A DNA stretch of 64,000 nt from Actinomycetales bacterium. GTDB taxonomy: Bacteria > Actinomycetota > Actinomycetes > Actinomycetales > Microbacteriaceae. Positions 49,362 through 58,700 of this stretch are shown here, in pieces. The first letter of the stretch is position 1. Each line of letters begins with the position of its first letter. The stretch is from positions 1 through 64,000 of the forward strand of contig JAATFB010000022.1 of NCBI GenBank assembly GCA_015655415.1, read 5' to 3'. The notes beneath the pieces are model-generated. The model worked only from the letters and a program-made list of their open reading frames with translations, did not search any database and had not been told where the DNA came from. The translations under genes were made by a program, and so were the position numbers.

Positions 49362-50513
49362 TCAGACTCGTCCGGTGAGGACGGCGCGGGCGACGACGAG
49401 CTTCTGGATCTCGTTCGTGCCCTCCTCGAACCGCTGGGCACGGGCGTCGCGGTAGACGCGCTCGATGGGATTGCGCTTCCAGTAGCCCTGGCCGCCGTGG
49501 ATCTGCAACGCCTTGTCGGTGACGCGGGTCAGCATGTCGACCGCCACCATCTTCGACGCGCTGGAGAGCACGTCGGCGTGGGGCGCACCGTCCTCGTACG
49601 CCCTGGCGGCCTCCAGCACGAGGGCCCTGGCGGCCTGGATGTCCGCGTAGTTCTCGGCGAGGAAGAACTGGATGGCCTGTCGTTCGGCGATCTTCCTGCC
49701 GAACGTCTCCCTGCGCTGCGCGTACTGCACGGCGAGCTCTTGCGCCCGCTCGGCGAGCCCCACGCAGCTCATCGCCACGGAGACCCGGCTCGGCAGCAGG
49801 AACCCGCCCAGCAGCACCTCCAGTCCCTGGCCCTCCTCGCCGACGCGGTTCGGGACCGGCACGGGGGTGTCGTGGAAGCGCAGGATCGCGTGGTCCGTGC
49901 CGTGCACGCCCATCGTCTGGGAGTCGTCGATCACCTCGGCGCCGGGCAGACCGGTGTTGGGCACCATGATGGCGAGCGTGCCCTCCTTGCCGCTGCTGCC
50001 CTCCAGCCTGGCCCCGAGCAGCCACCAGTCGCACGTGACGCCGAACGTGATCAGATGCTTCTCGCCGTTCAGGTAGTACGTGTCGCCCTCGCGACGCACC
50101 GTCGTGCGCAGGTCCGCGCCGGTGCCCGCCGTGGCCTCCGTGAGAGTGAAGGCGACGAGCTTCTCCCCCTTCACCGACGGTACGACGAACCTCTCGCGCT
50201 GCTCGTCGGTCATGAACGGGTCCATGGCGCGCCAGGTGCCGTTGATGACGTGCACGAGCATGCGGATCGACGCGTGCGAGCGGGAGAAGATCTCCATCAG
50301 CTCCAGGTAGCGGGAGAACGGTATCCCCCGGCCGCCGAGCCTCTCCGGGGCGGCCAGGCTCAGGTATCCGCGGTCCCGCAGCTCGCCGAACAGCTCGCCC
50401 GGCACGGAGCCCGTGTCCTCGATCCGTTGCGCGTAGTCCTCTCCGGGGCCGGCGACCCACGCGGCGATCTCGCTCCTGAGCGCCTCGAACCCCTCGTCGA
50501 CGGGCTGCGTCAT
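49362..50513 (-). CDS. Acyl-CoA dehydrogenase
   Basis: AFTLTEATAGTGADLRTTVRREGDTYYLNGEKHLITFG...YAQRRETFGRKIAERQAIQFFLAE...QIHGGQGYWKRNPIERVYRDARAQRFEEGTNEIQKLVVAR. Confidence 0.9.
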   Translation of the reverse strand: MTQPVDEGFEALRSEIAAWVAGPGEDYAQRIEDTGSVPGELFGELRDRGYLSLAAPERLGGRGIPFSRYLELMEIFSRSHASIRMLVHVINGTWRAMDPFMTDEQRERFVVPSVKGEKLVAFTLTEATAGTGADLRTTVRREGDTYYLNGEKHLITFGVTCDWWLLGARLEGSSGKEGTLAIMVPNTGLPGAEVIDDSQTMGVHGTDHAILRFHDTPVPVPNRVGEEGQGLEVLLGGFLLPSRVSVAMSCVGLAERAQELAVQYAQRRETFGRKIAERQAIQFFLAENYADIQAARALVLEAARAYEDGAPHADVLSSASKMVAVDMLTRVTDKALQIHGGQGYWKRNPIERVYRDARAQRFEEGTNEIQKLVVARAVLTGRV

Positions 50514-53500
50514 GCGTTCTCCTTCTTGCCCGCGGAGCCGGCCTCCACCAAGGCTGCGGCGCGCTCGCGCAGGATGTTCTTCTGGATCTTCCCCACCACG
50601 TTGCGCGGCAGTGCGTCGACGAGCTCGACGCGTTCCGGCCAGTAGTACTTCGACGTTCCGTGGCGGCCGAGATAATCCTGCACCTCGGCGAGCGTCAGGG
50701 GCGAATCGGCCAGCGCGGGGACGACGAAGGCGCAGGCGCGCTCGCCGAGCCGCGGGTCGGGCATGGCCACGATGGCGACATCGGTCACCTTCGGGTGCTG
50801 GTAGAGCAGGTTCTCGATCTCGACCACAGGGATCTTCTCGCCCCCGCGGTTGATGACGTCCTTCACCCGTCCCGTGAGGTGCAGGAACCCGGCCTCGTCC
50901 AGGTACGCGAGGTCGCCGGTGCGATACCAGCCGTCCTCGGTGAAGACGTCCGCGGTGAGGTCGGGGCGCTCCAGGTAGCCGCGGAACACGGTGGGCGAGC
51001 GCAGCTCGTAGTTGCCCTCGACGCCCACTCCTACCTCGATCCCGTCGTCGTCCACGATGCGGATGTCCACGCCCGGCAGCGCGCGGCCGTCGCTGCCCCA
51101 GGCGTCCTCCGGGCGGTCGTCGGGCGAGGCCAGCGTTCCCAGGCAGGTCTCGGTGGTGCCGAACGCGCCCAGCACGCACGTGCCCAGCACGCGTGTGGCG
51201 CGCTCCGCCAGCGCACGCGGCACGGCGGCCCCGGTGGCGACGAAGATGCGCAGGCTCTCCGGCGCCGAGGCGCCGCCCTCGACACGGTCGACGAGGTCGG
51301 AGAGGAACGGGGTGGCCGCCTGGACGAACGTGGCACCGGCCTGGCCGAACGCCCGCCGCAGCGCCACGTCGGGGTCCCAGACCGGCTGGATGACGACCGC
51401 CACCCCGAGCCGCCATGCCAGCAGCATCCCGTAGAGGAACCCGGTCTGATGGGCGAGCGGCGAGGGCACGTAGATGCGATCGCGTTCGCCCAGCCCGAGG
51501 TGGCGCGCCTCCATGGCGGTGGCCAGCCCCAGACTGCGGTAGGTGTGCTGCACGCCCTTGGGCTCGCCGGTCGTGCCGGAGGTGAAGAGCAGCTGGCAGT
51601 TGTCGTCGGGTCCCGGCGACGCGGCGGCGATGGCGTCCCGGTCGACGGTCACCGCTGCCAGCGCCACGTCATAGTACCGCCACGTCCACTCGGTGGCACG
51701 GGCGTTCTCCACCGCGTCGCGCGGGATGGGCGGGATCACCACCGATGCGTCGGCACCGTGCCGGTGGTCGCTGCGGATCACCACGACGTGCTCGATCGCA
51801 AGCCGCCGACCCTGCACGTCGGCCTCGTCGATCGCCGCGAGCAGCTCGACGACGGGCTGCCTGCTGCGGAAGTAGTTCGGCAGGAACATCACCCGCGCAC
51901 GCGACCGCGCCAGGGTCATCGCCGTCTCCCGCGGACCGAACACCGGCATGATCGGGGTGACGACGGCTCCGACCCGCATGACGCCCAGGGCGATCGCGAT
52001 GAACTCGCTCCAGTTGGGCAGCTGGACGGCGACCGCCTCGCCACGCCGCACGCCGAGGTCGAGCAGCAGCGCGGCCACCTTGTCCGCCTCCTCGTCCAAC
52101 TCGCGCCAGGACAGCGCCGTCGTCGCATGACCGTCGACCTCCAGCACGGCCGGCTCCTGCGGCGCGCGCGCCACGCTGGCCGCGACGGCCTCGGTGAGCA
52201 TCAGCGGGGCCGCCGCATCGGTGAGCACGGCCTGCACCTCGTCGGCGGAGGTGGCAGGCACCTCCGGCTCCTCCTCGACCGCGGCGGACCCGACGCTCAT
52301 GCTCAGGCCGATGCCGTTCATCTCGTCGAGGAACATGGGGTAGGAGATGCGGTAGGCACGTGGGTAGGTCAGGGTCGAGGTCCCGGACGCGCGCGTGGCC
52401 GCGACCGCCAGCGCCATGAGCACGCGGTGGTCGTTGAACGACGACATCGTCGCTCCCGTCAGCGCGTCGACGCCGGTGATCCGCAGCTCGTCGGGATCCT
52501 GCTCAAGCCGTCCGCCCATCCGGTTGAGCTGCAGCATCGCCGCCACGCGGTCCGACTCCTTCAGCCGGATGTGCCGCACGTTGTACAGCCGCGAGGTCCC
52601 CTCGGCGAACGTCGCCAACGTGGACAGCACCGGGAGCAGGTCGGGAATCGGCCCGCAGTCCACATCTAGCGGCGCGAGGGCCAGTCCCTCGTGCGCGATG
52701 CGCACGAAGCCGGTCGACTCGTCCCGGGTCATGGGCACGCCCATCCTGGCGGCAAGATCCAGGAACTCGGCCTCCGGGTGATCCGTCTCCGCGGCCCGTG
52801 TGGCGGACAGGCCGCGGAACAGCACGTCTCCGGGATGTATGGCCGCGGCCGCGATGCCGAACGCCGCGGAGCCGATGTCGGGAGGGATGCGGTAGTCGGC
52901 CGCGCTCGCCGTCTGTCCCGCAGGCACGTGATAGGTGAGCCAGTCGTCGGAGACGTCGACGCGGAGTCCGAACATGCGCATCATCCGCACGGTGAGGTCG
53001 ACGTAGGGCTGCTCGTTGAGGGCGCCGCCGGTGACGTGGATGGTGGTGTCCGTCTGCGCGAACGGAGCGAGCAGCAGCAGGCCGCTGACCCACTGCGAGA
53101 GGGTTCCGGCGATCGAGACGTCGCCACCGCGCGGCCGCCGCGGCTGGACGGTGATCGGCGGACAGTCGTCGGTGCTCTCCAGCTCGACGCCCAGCTGTCG
53201 CAGCGAGTCGAGGAGGGCCTTGATCGGCCGGCGGCGGAAGTACTTCATGCCGGTCAGCGTGATCGGCCTGTCGGCGAGCGCCGCCAGACCGGTCATGAAG
53301 TAGAGGGTGGTGCCGCTGGATCCCACGTTCAACAGCCCGTCGGGGCCGCTCGAGCCGCGTTCGACCACGTCGGAGGCACGATAGCGGCCACCGACGCCTT
53401 CCACGACGTAGCTGTCGCCGACGACGTCGATCCGCGCACCGAGCGCGCGCAGCACGCTCACGGTCCACTCGATCTGCCTCGTCGACGAGAGGCCGGAGAT

Positions 53501-53620
53501 CACGCTCGTGCCCTCGGCCAGCGACGCCAGCACCAGGGCGCGATGGGCGTGGTACTTGGAGACCGGGATGTCGAGCTCGCCGTACAGCCGGTCCTGGGTT
53601 CCTTCAACGATCAGTCGCAT
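50510..53620 (-). CDS. Fusion protein: EPSP-synthase-like domain plus AMP-forming acyl-CoA ligase domain
   Basis: N-terminal ~440 aa: VSKYHAHRALVLASLAEG, LLNVGSSGTTLYFMTGLAAL, RHIRLKESDRVAAMLQLNRMGG (EPSPS fold). C-terminal: CQLLFTSGTTGEPKGVQHTYRSL, GNYELRSPTVFRGYLERPDLTADVFTEDGWYRTGDLAYLDEAGFLHLTGRVKDVINRGGEKIPVVEIE (ANL). 4-bp overlap with the ACAD gene. Confidence 0.92.
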   Translation of the reverse strand: MRLIVEGTQDRLYGELDIPVSKYHAHRALVLASLAEGTSVISGLSSTRQIEWTVSVLRALGARIDVVGDSYVVEGVGGRYRASDVVERGSSGPDGLLNVGSSGTTLYFMTGLAALADRPITLTGMKYFRRRPIKALLDSLRQLGVELESTDDCPPITVQPRRPRGGDVSIAGTLSQWVSGLLLLAPFAQTDTTIHVTGGALNEQPYVDLTVRMMRMFGLRVDVSDDWLTYHVPAGQTASAADYRIPPDIGSAAFGIAAAAIHPGDVLFRGLSATRAAETDHPEAEFLDLAARMGVPMTRDESTGFVRIAHEGLALAPLDVDCGPIPDLLPVLSTLATFAEGTSRLYNVRHIRLKESDRVAAMLQLNRMGGRLEQDPDELRITGVDALTGATMSSFNDHRVLMALAVAATRASGTSTLTYPRAYRISYPMFLDEMNGIGLSMSVGSAAVEEEPEVPATSADEVQAVLTDAAAPLMLTEAVAASVARAPQEPAVLEVDGHATTALSWRELDEEADKVAALLLDLGVRRGEAVAVQLPNWSEFIAIALGVMRVGAVVTPIMPVFGPRETAMTLARSRARVMFLPNYFRSRQPVVELLAAIDEADVQGRRLAIEHVVVIRSDHRHGADASVVIPPIPRDAVENARATEWTWRYYDVALAAVTVDRDAIAAASPGPDDNCQLLFTSGTTGEPKGVQHTYRSLGLATAMEARHLGLGERDRIYVPSPLAHQTGFLYGMLLAWRLGVAVVIQPVWDPDVALRRAFGQAGATFVQAATPFLSDLVDRVEGGASAPESLRIFVATGAAVPRALAERATRVLGTCVLGAFGTTETCLGTLASPDDRPEDAWGSDGRALPGVDIRIVDDDGIEVGVGVEGNYELRSPTVFRGYLERPDLTADVFTEDGWYRTGDLAYLDEAGFLHLTGRVKDVINRGGEKIPVVEIENLLYQHPKVTDVAIVAMPDPRLGERACAFVVPALADSPLTLAEVQDYLGRHGTSKYYWPERVELVDALPRNVVGKIQKNILRERAAALVEAGSAGKKENA

Positions 53621-53856
53621 AGATCACTTTCGCCTGTGTCCGCCCGGCCGACGCGCCCTCGGTCACATGCGACGTGGGGTCATCGGTCGTGGCGTGTGTG
53701 CCTCGCCGCGGAGTGGGCCTGCCCGGATCGCGCCTGCGTGTCCCGGACCGCCCCCGTGGCGAACGCTAGGCTAGCGGGCGGAGACCGATTAGGTGGACCA
53801 TTCCGCGGAATTCCGTTGGGGTCGCACGGCCGCGACGGCGCATGGAGGGGGCGAAC

Positions 53857-54990
53857 ATGCGAATCGAGTTCGCGGAGTCCGCACGTTCCACGGTGGGCGT
53901 CGAGTGGGAGATCGCGCTCGTCGACCGCGACACGGGCGATCTCGTGCAGTCGGCCGACACGGTGCTCGCCGCGCTCGGACCGGGCGACGGCAGCGAGCAT
54001 CCTCAGATCACGCACGAGCTGCTGCTGAACACGGTGGAGCTCGTCAGCGGCGTGCACGAGCGGGTGCCGGACGCCGTCGCCGACCTGTCCGGCCTCATCG
54101 ATCTGGTGCGCAGCGTGACCGACCCGATGGGAGTCGAGCTGATGTGCGCGGGCACACATCCGTTCGCCCAGTGGTTCGACCAGAGGCCGACGCCCTCCGA
54201 ACGATACGACCACCTGCTCGAGCGCACCCAGTGGTGGGGCAGGCAGATGCTGATCTGGGGCGTGCACGTGCACGTCGGCGTCGAGAGACGCGACAAGGTG
54301 CTGCCCATCCTGAACGGCCTGCTCACCTACTACCCGCACCTGCAGGCGCTGAGCGCGTCCAGTCCGTTCTGGGCGGGCGTCGCGACCGGGTATGCGTCGA
54401 ACCGCGCGCTGATGTTCCAGCAGCTGCCGACGGCCGGCCTGCCCTGGCAGCTGCGGCGGTGGGAGGACTACGAGGGATACGTCGATGACCTCATCACGAC
54501 TGAGGTGATCCGCGACTACACCGAGGTGCGGTGGGACGTGCGACCGTCGCCGCACTGGGGCACCGTGGAGATGCGGGCCTGCGACGGCGTCTCCACGACG
54601 ACGGAGCTCGGGGCGCTGGCCGCGCTCATCCACTGCCTGGTGGAACGGATGTCGTCCCAGCTCGATCGCGGAGAGGTGCCGCTCGTGCTGCAGCCGTGGT
54701 TCGTGCGCGAGAACAAGTGGCGTGCGGCCCGATACGGGATAGACGCCGACATCATCCTGGGCCCGCAGGGCGCGCAGGGAAATGTGGCGGACGGCATCCG
54801 TTCGCTCGTGACCGAGCTCGCCCCGATCGCGGATCGACTCGGATGCCCTGAGGAGCTGGCCGACGTGGAGAGGATCCTCGACGCCGGAGTCAGCTACCAG
54901 CGCCAGCTCGCCGTCGCCGAGGCCAACGGCGGCAGCCTGCCCGCCGTCGTCTCATCGCTGGCGAAGGAGCTGCGCAACGGGCTTCGCTGA
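53857..54990 (+). CDS. Carboxylate-amine ligase / glutamate-cysteine ligase 2 (YbdK-like)
   Basis: MRIEFAESARSTVGVEWEIALVDRDTGDLVQSAD...TLRSVTDPMGVELMCAGTHPFAQW...WGRQMLIWGVHVHVGV...VEMRACDGVSTTTELGALAALIHCLVER. Confidence 0.92.
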   Translation: MRIEFAESARSTVGVEWEIALVDRDTGDLVQSADTVLAALGPGDGSEHPQITHELLLNTVELVSGVHERVPDAVADLSGLIDLVRSVTDPMGVELMCAGTHPFAQWFDQRPTPSERYDHLLERTQWWGRQMLIWGVHVHVGVERRDKVLPILNGLLTYYPHLQALSASSPFWAGVATGYASNRALMFQQLPTAGLPWQLRRWEDYEGYVDDLITTEVIRDYTEVRWDVRPSPHWGTVEMRACDGVSTTTELGALAALIHCLVERMSSQLDRGEVPLVLQPWFVRENKWRAARYGIDADIILGPQGAQGNVADGIRSLVTELAPIADRLGCPEELADVERILDAGVSYQRQLAVAEANGGSLPAVVSSLAKELRNGLR

Positions 54991-55044
54991 GTGCCGCTCG
55001 CATGTCCGGGCCGGGTCGCCGCCGCCCCGGCGGCCGCCCGGGAG

Positions 55045-55538
55045 CACGACGAGTCGCCGCGTCCGTGTCGAGTTGTCCGGCACGTCGCGATCCGTCCAGC
55101 ACGTCGCGAGTCGTCGACCACACGACGAGACGTCCGGCACGCCGCGATCCGTCGACCACACGACGAAGCCCCGAGCGCACAGGGAATCGTCGACCACACA
55201 GGGAACGGACACCCGTTCGATGTGCACTCGACGACTCGATGAGGATCCGACGACGCGATGACGACCCGACGACTCGACGGGGACCCGACCACTCGATGAG
55301 GGCTCGAGCGGACGACGAGTCATCGACCACACGGCGAGTCGTCGAGCGCACAGGGAATCGTCGACCACACAGAGAACGGACACCCGTTCGATGTGCACTC
55401 GACGACTCGATAAGGATCCGACGACGCGACGGGGACTCGACGACTCGATGACGATTCGACCACACAACGCGGACTCGACGACTCGATGACGACTCGACCG
55501 CTCGATGACGACTCGACCACTCGATGCGGACTCGACGG
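55045..55538. repeat. 26-unit degenerate 19-bp tandem repeat array in the convergent ybdK/ffh intergenic region
   Basis: Whole interval parses into exact 19-mers, e.g. CACGACGAGTCGCCGCGTC (55045), CTCGATGACGATTCGACCA (55444), CTCGATGACGACTCGACCG (55482), CTCGATGACGACTCGACCA (55501). An 87-bp segment (55172-55258) recurs at 55343-55429, offset 171 = 9x19, with 2 mismatches. Confidence 0.95.
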
Positions 55539-55569
55539 GCGGGACCGGGGCCGGGGCGAGCGGAGGCGG

Positions 55570-57126
55570 TCAGCGCCGCCCGAAGAGCTTCTGCACCGCT
55601 GCCAGGTCGTCGGCGGGCGCCTTCTGGTCGCCCAGCCCGAAGCCGGCCCCGCCACCCGACGCCTCCCCGGACGCCGGCTTCACGCCCGCGGCGAGCGCGG
55701 CGTTCTCCGCGGCACGCTTGCCCGGGTTTCCGGACCGCGACGACTTGCCCTTCTTCTGCTGCTTGCGCCCCCCGTGGCCGGCGCCCGGGATCGGCCCCAT
55801 GCCCGGGACGTTCGGCACGCCGCCCTTGGCGACCGTCTTCATCATCTTCGACGCCTGTTCGAAGCGCGTCATCAGCTGATTGACATCGGTCACCGTCATT
55901 CCGGATCCCTTCGCTATGCGCAGTCGCCTGGACCCGTTCAGCAGCTTGGGGTTGCGGCGCTCGCCGGGCGTCATCGACTGGATGATCGCCTCCGTGCGCA
56001 CGATCTCCCGCTCGTCGAACTGGTCGAGCTGCTGCCTCATCTGGCCCGCCCCCGGCAGCATGCCGATCATCTTCTTGATCGAGCCCATGTTCTTGAGCTG
56101 CTGCATCTGCTTGAGGAAGTCCTCGAGCGTGAAGCTGTCGGTCGCGAACTTCTCGGCGACCTTGCGCGCCTCCTCCTCGTCGAACGCCTGCTGCGCCTGC
56201 TCGATCAGGGTGAGTACGTCGCCGAGGTCGAGGATGCGGCTCGCCATTCGGTCGGGATGGAACGGCTCGAAGTCGTCCAGGCCCTCGCCGGTCGAGGCGA
56301 AGATGATCGGACGCCCGGTCACCGACGCGACGGACAGCGCGGCGCCGCCGCGGGCGTCGCCGTCGAGCTTGGTGAGCACGACCCCGGTGAAGTCCACGCC
56401 CTCCTGGAACGCCTTGGCGGTGTTGACCGCGTCCTGGCCGATCATCGCGTCGATGACGAACAGCACCTCGTCGGGATCCGTCGCCTTGCGGATGTCCGCC
56501 GCCTGCCTCATGAGCTCGGCGTCGATGCCGAGCCGGCCGGCCGTGTCGATCACGACCACGTCGTACTGCTGCCGCTCGGCCTGCCTCACGGCATCCTTCG
56601 CGACGCGGACCGGGTCGCCCACGCCGTTGCCCGGCTCGGGTGCGAAGACCGCGACCCCGGCCTGCTCACCCACGACCTGCAGCTGGGTGACCGCGTTCGG
56701 CCGCTGGAGGTCGGCGGCCACCAGCATGGGCGTGTGGCCGTCCTTCTTGAACCACTTCGCGAGCTTGCCCGCCAGCGTCGTCTTGCCGGCGCCCTGCAGC
56801 CCGGCGAGCATGATGACCGTCGGAGGCGTCTTGGCGAACTGCAGCCGTCGCTGCTGGCCGCCGAGGATGGCGACCAGCTCCTCGTTGACGATCTGGACGA
56901 CCTGTTGCGCCGGGTTCAGCGCCTGGTTGACCTCGTCTCCGAGCGCACGCTCCCGCACGGTCGAGGTGAACCGCCTGACGACCTCGAGCGAGACATCCGC
57001 GTCGAGCAGCGCCCGCCTGATCTCGCGTACGGTGCCGTCGACGTCCGACGCGGACAGCCTGCCCTTGGTGCGGAGGTTCCGGAAGGTCTCGGTGAGCCGG
57101 TCGGAGAGGGTGCCGAAGGTAGCCAT
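55570..57126 (-). CDS. ffh: Signal recognition particle protein
   Basis: MLAGLQGAGKTTLAGKLAKWFKKDGHTPMLVAADLQRPNAVTQLQVVGEQAGVAVF...DVVVIDTAGRLGIDAELMRQ...TKLDGDARGGAALSV. Confidence 0.97.
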   Translation of the reverse strand: MATFGTLSDRLTETFRNLRTKGRLSASDVDGTVREIRRALLDADVSLEVVRRFTSTVRERALGDEVNQALNPAQQVVQIVNEELVAILGGQQRRLQFAKTPPTVIMLAGLQGAGKTTLAGKLAKWFKKDGHTPMLVAADLQRPNAVTQLQVVGEQAGVAVFAPEPGNGVGDPVRVAKDAVRQAERQQYDVVVIDTAGRLGIDAELMRQAADIRKATDPDEVLFVIDAMIGQDAVNTAKAFQEGVDFTGVVLTKLDGDARGGAALSVASVTGRPIIFASTGEGLDDFEPFHPDRMASRILDLGDVLTLIEQAQQAFDEEEARKVAEKFATDSFTLEDFLKQMQQLKNMGSIKKMIGMLPGAGQMRQQLDQFDEREIVRTEAIIQSMTPGERRNPKLLNGSRRLRIAKGSGMTVTDVNQLMTRFEQASKMMKTVAKGGVPNVPGMGPIPGAGHGGRKQQKKGKSSRSGNPGKRAAENAALAAGVKPASGEASGGGAGFGLGDQKAPADDLAAVQKLFGRR

Positions 57127-57231
57127 GGTGGGCTCAATGGTACTGGAGCGGGCCGACGGGTAGCCCCGGCCTCCCTCTGTGTCCCAGTGGAGCAGAGGAT
57201 GTCCCAGGAGGGCGGCGGGCTCCGTCGCGGG

Positions 57232-57729
57232 TCAGTCGTCGATCACGACCACGTCGCCGCGGTCGTCGAAGCCGACCTGGAGCACGGCGTCGGTCTCGTC
57301 CGGATCGATCGAGTAGGTGAAGATCGCGAACGGCTCGTCGTCGGCGATGCGGTCGGGGTGCAACGACACCGCCAGCAGCTGCAGCGAGCGCAGGACGTCC
57401 ATGGCGATGTCGCCCGAGTTGTGCACCAGCAGGTCGAGCAGGGTCTCGCCCATGTCGTCGACGCGCTGGTCGATGTATTGCGTGGTGACTGAGCCGCGCT
57501 GGCTGAGCTCGGCGATGAGCGCGTCACGGGCTCGCGAGTCCAGTCCCTCGAGCGAGCGGATGACGAGCGCCGCAGCGTCCAGCCCGGCCTCGGAGACCCC
57601 GGCGGGGTCCTCGGCGACGAGCTCGACGTGCACTGCCTGGTCGCCCAGATCGATCGTCTCGCTCCAGCGCAGGCCGCCCGAGTCCGACTCCACGAGGCCG
57701 AAGAAGTCGTGTTCGATCGCCATCGTCAT
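57232..57729 (-). CDS. DUF2004-like conserved protein
   Basis: MAIEHDFFGLVESDSGGLRWSETIDLGDQAVHVELVAEDPAGVSEAGLDAAALVIRSLEGLD. Confidence 0.75.
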   Translation of the reverse strand: MTMAIEHDFFGLVESDSGGLRWSETIDLGDQAVHVELVAEDPAGVSEAGLDAAALVIRSLEGLDSRARDALIAELSQRGSVTTQYIDQRVDDMGETLLDLLVHNSGDIAMDVLRSLQLLAVSLHPDRIADDEPFAIFTYSIDPDETDAVLQVGFDDRGDVVVIDD

Positions 57730-58598
57730 CCCACCAGCTGCTGCGCGAACACGTGCGGCGTGAAGCCGGTGAGGTCTCCGATGCCCTCGCCCTGGCCCAC
57801 GAGCTTGATCGGCAGGCCGGTACGCTCCTGCACCGACAGCACGAACCCGCCCTTGGCCGAGCCGTCGAGCTTGGTCAACACCAGCCCGGTGACCCCGGCG
57901 TGCTCGATGAACGCCTGGGCCTGAGCGAGCCCGTTCTGGCCGGTCGTCGCGTCGAGCACGAGCAGCACCTCCGCGATCGGCACCTGCTTCTCGACCACGC
58001 GCCTGATCTTCGACAGCTCGTCCATCAGGCCGCCCTTGGTGTGCAGCCGGCCGGCGGTGTCGATGATGACGATCTCGGTTCCGGTGTTCCTGGCGTGCTC
58101 GACGGTCTGGAACGCCACGGATGCCGGGTCCTGCCGCTCCTGCTGCGGCCGGACGATCTGCGCCCCCGCGCGTTGCGCCCAGGTGGCAAGCTGCTCCACC
58201 GCGGCGGCCCGGAACGTGTCCGCGGCACCGACCACCACCGAGCGGTCGAAGTTGCGCAGGAACCTCGCGAACTTCCCGATCGTGGTCGTCTTCCCCACGC
58301 CGTTCACCCCGACGACGAGCACCACGGCGGGGCGCTCGGTGAGATGCAGCGTGGGGTCGAAGCGCGCGAGCCGCTCCTCGATGGTCTCGCGGAGCATCCG
58401 CTGCAGGTCTGCGGGGTCGGTGGTGCGGTAACGGTCGACCTTCTGGTGCAGCTCCTCGACGATCTCGTCAGTGACCGCCGGACCGAAGTCGGCGGTGATG
58501 AGCGCGGTCTCCAGGTCGTCCCAGGTCTGCTCGTCGATGGTGCGCCTCGCGAACATGCCGCGGAGGGCGCCCGAGAGGGACCAGGAGCGTTCTGCCAT
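57726..58598 (-). CDS. ftsY: Signal recognition particle receptor FtsY
   Basis: VLVVGVNGVGKTTTIGKFARFLRNFDRSVVVGAADTFRAAAVEQLATWAQRAGAQIVR...VIIDTAGRLHTKGGLMDELSKI...LTKLDGSAKGGFVLSVQ. Confidence 0.97.
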   Translation of the reverse strand: MAERSWSLSGALRGMFARRTIDEQTWDDLETALITADFGPAVTDEIVEELHQKVDRYRTTDPADLQRMLRETIEERLARFDPTLHLTERPAVVLVVGVNGVGKTTTIGKFARFLRNFDRSVVVGAADTFRAAAVEQLATWAQRAGAQIVRPQQERQDPASVAFQTVEHARNTGTEIVIIDTAGRLHTKGGLMDELSKIRRVVEKQVPIAEVLLVLDATTGQNGLAQAQAFIEHAGVTGLVLTKLDGSAKGGFVLSVQERTGLPIKLVGQGEGIGDLTGFTPHVFAQQLVG

Positions 58599-58700
58599 GC
58601 CCCCAGCGTAAGGGCGCAAGGCGGCAGACGCGCACCGTCGGCGGCGCCGTCCGGCTCAGTGCACCGGATGCGAGCATCGCGGCGGCGGGCGGGCCGTATG

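Noticed and set aside
54890-55467. Overlapping minus-strand repetitive ORFs (RRVVDDSSSARALIEWSG...)
   Set aside because: Produced by the 19-bp tandem array, which stays open in several frames; no evidence of a real repeat protein.
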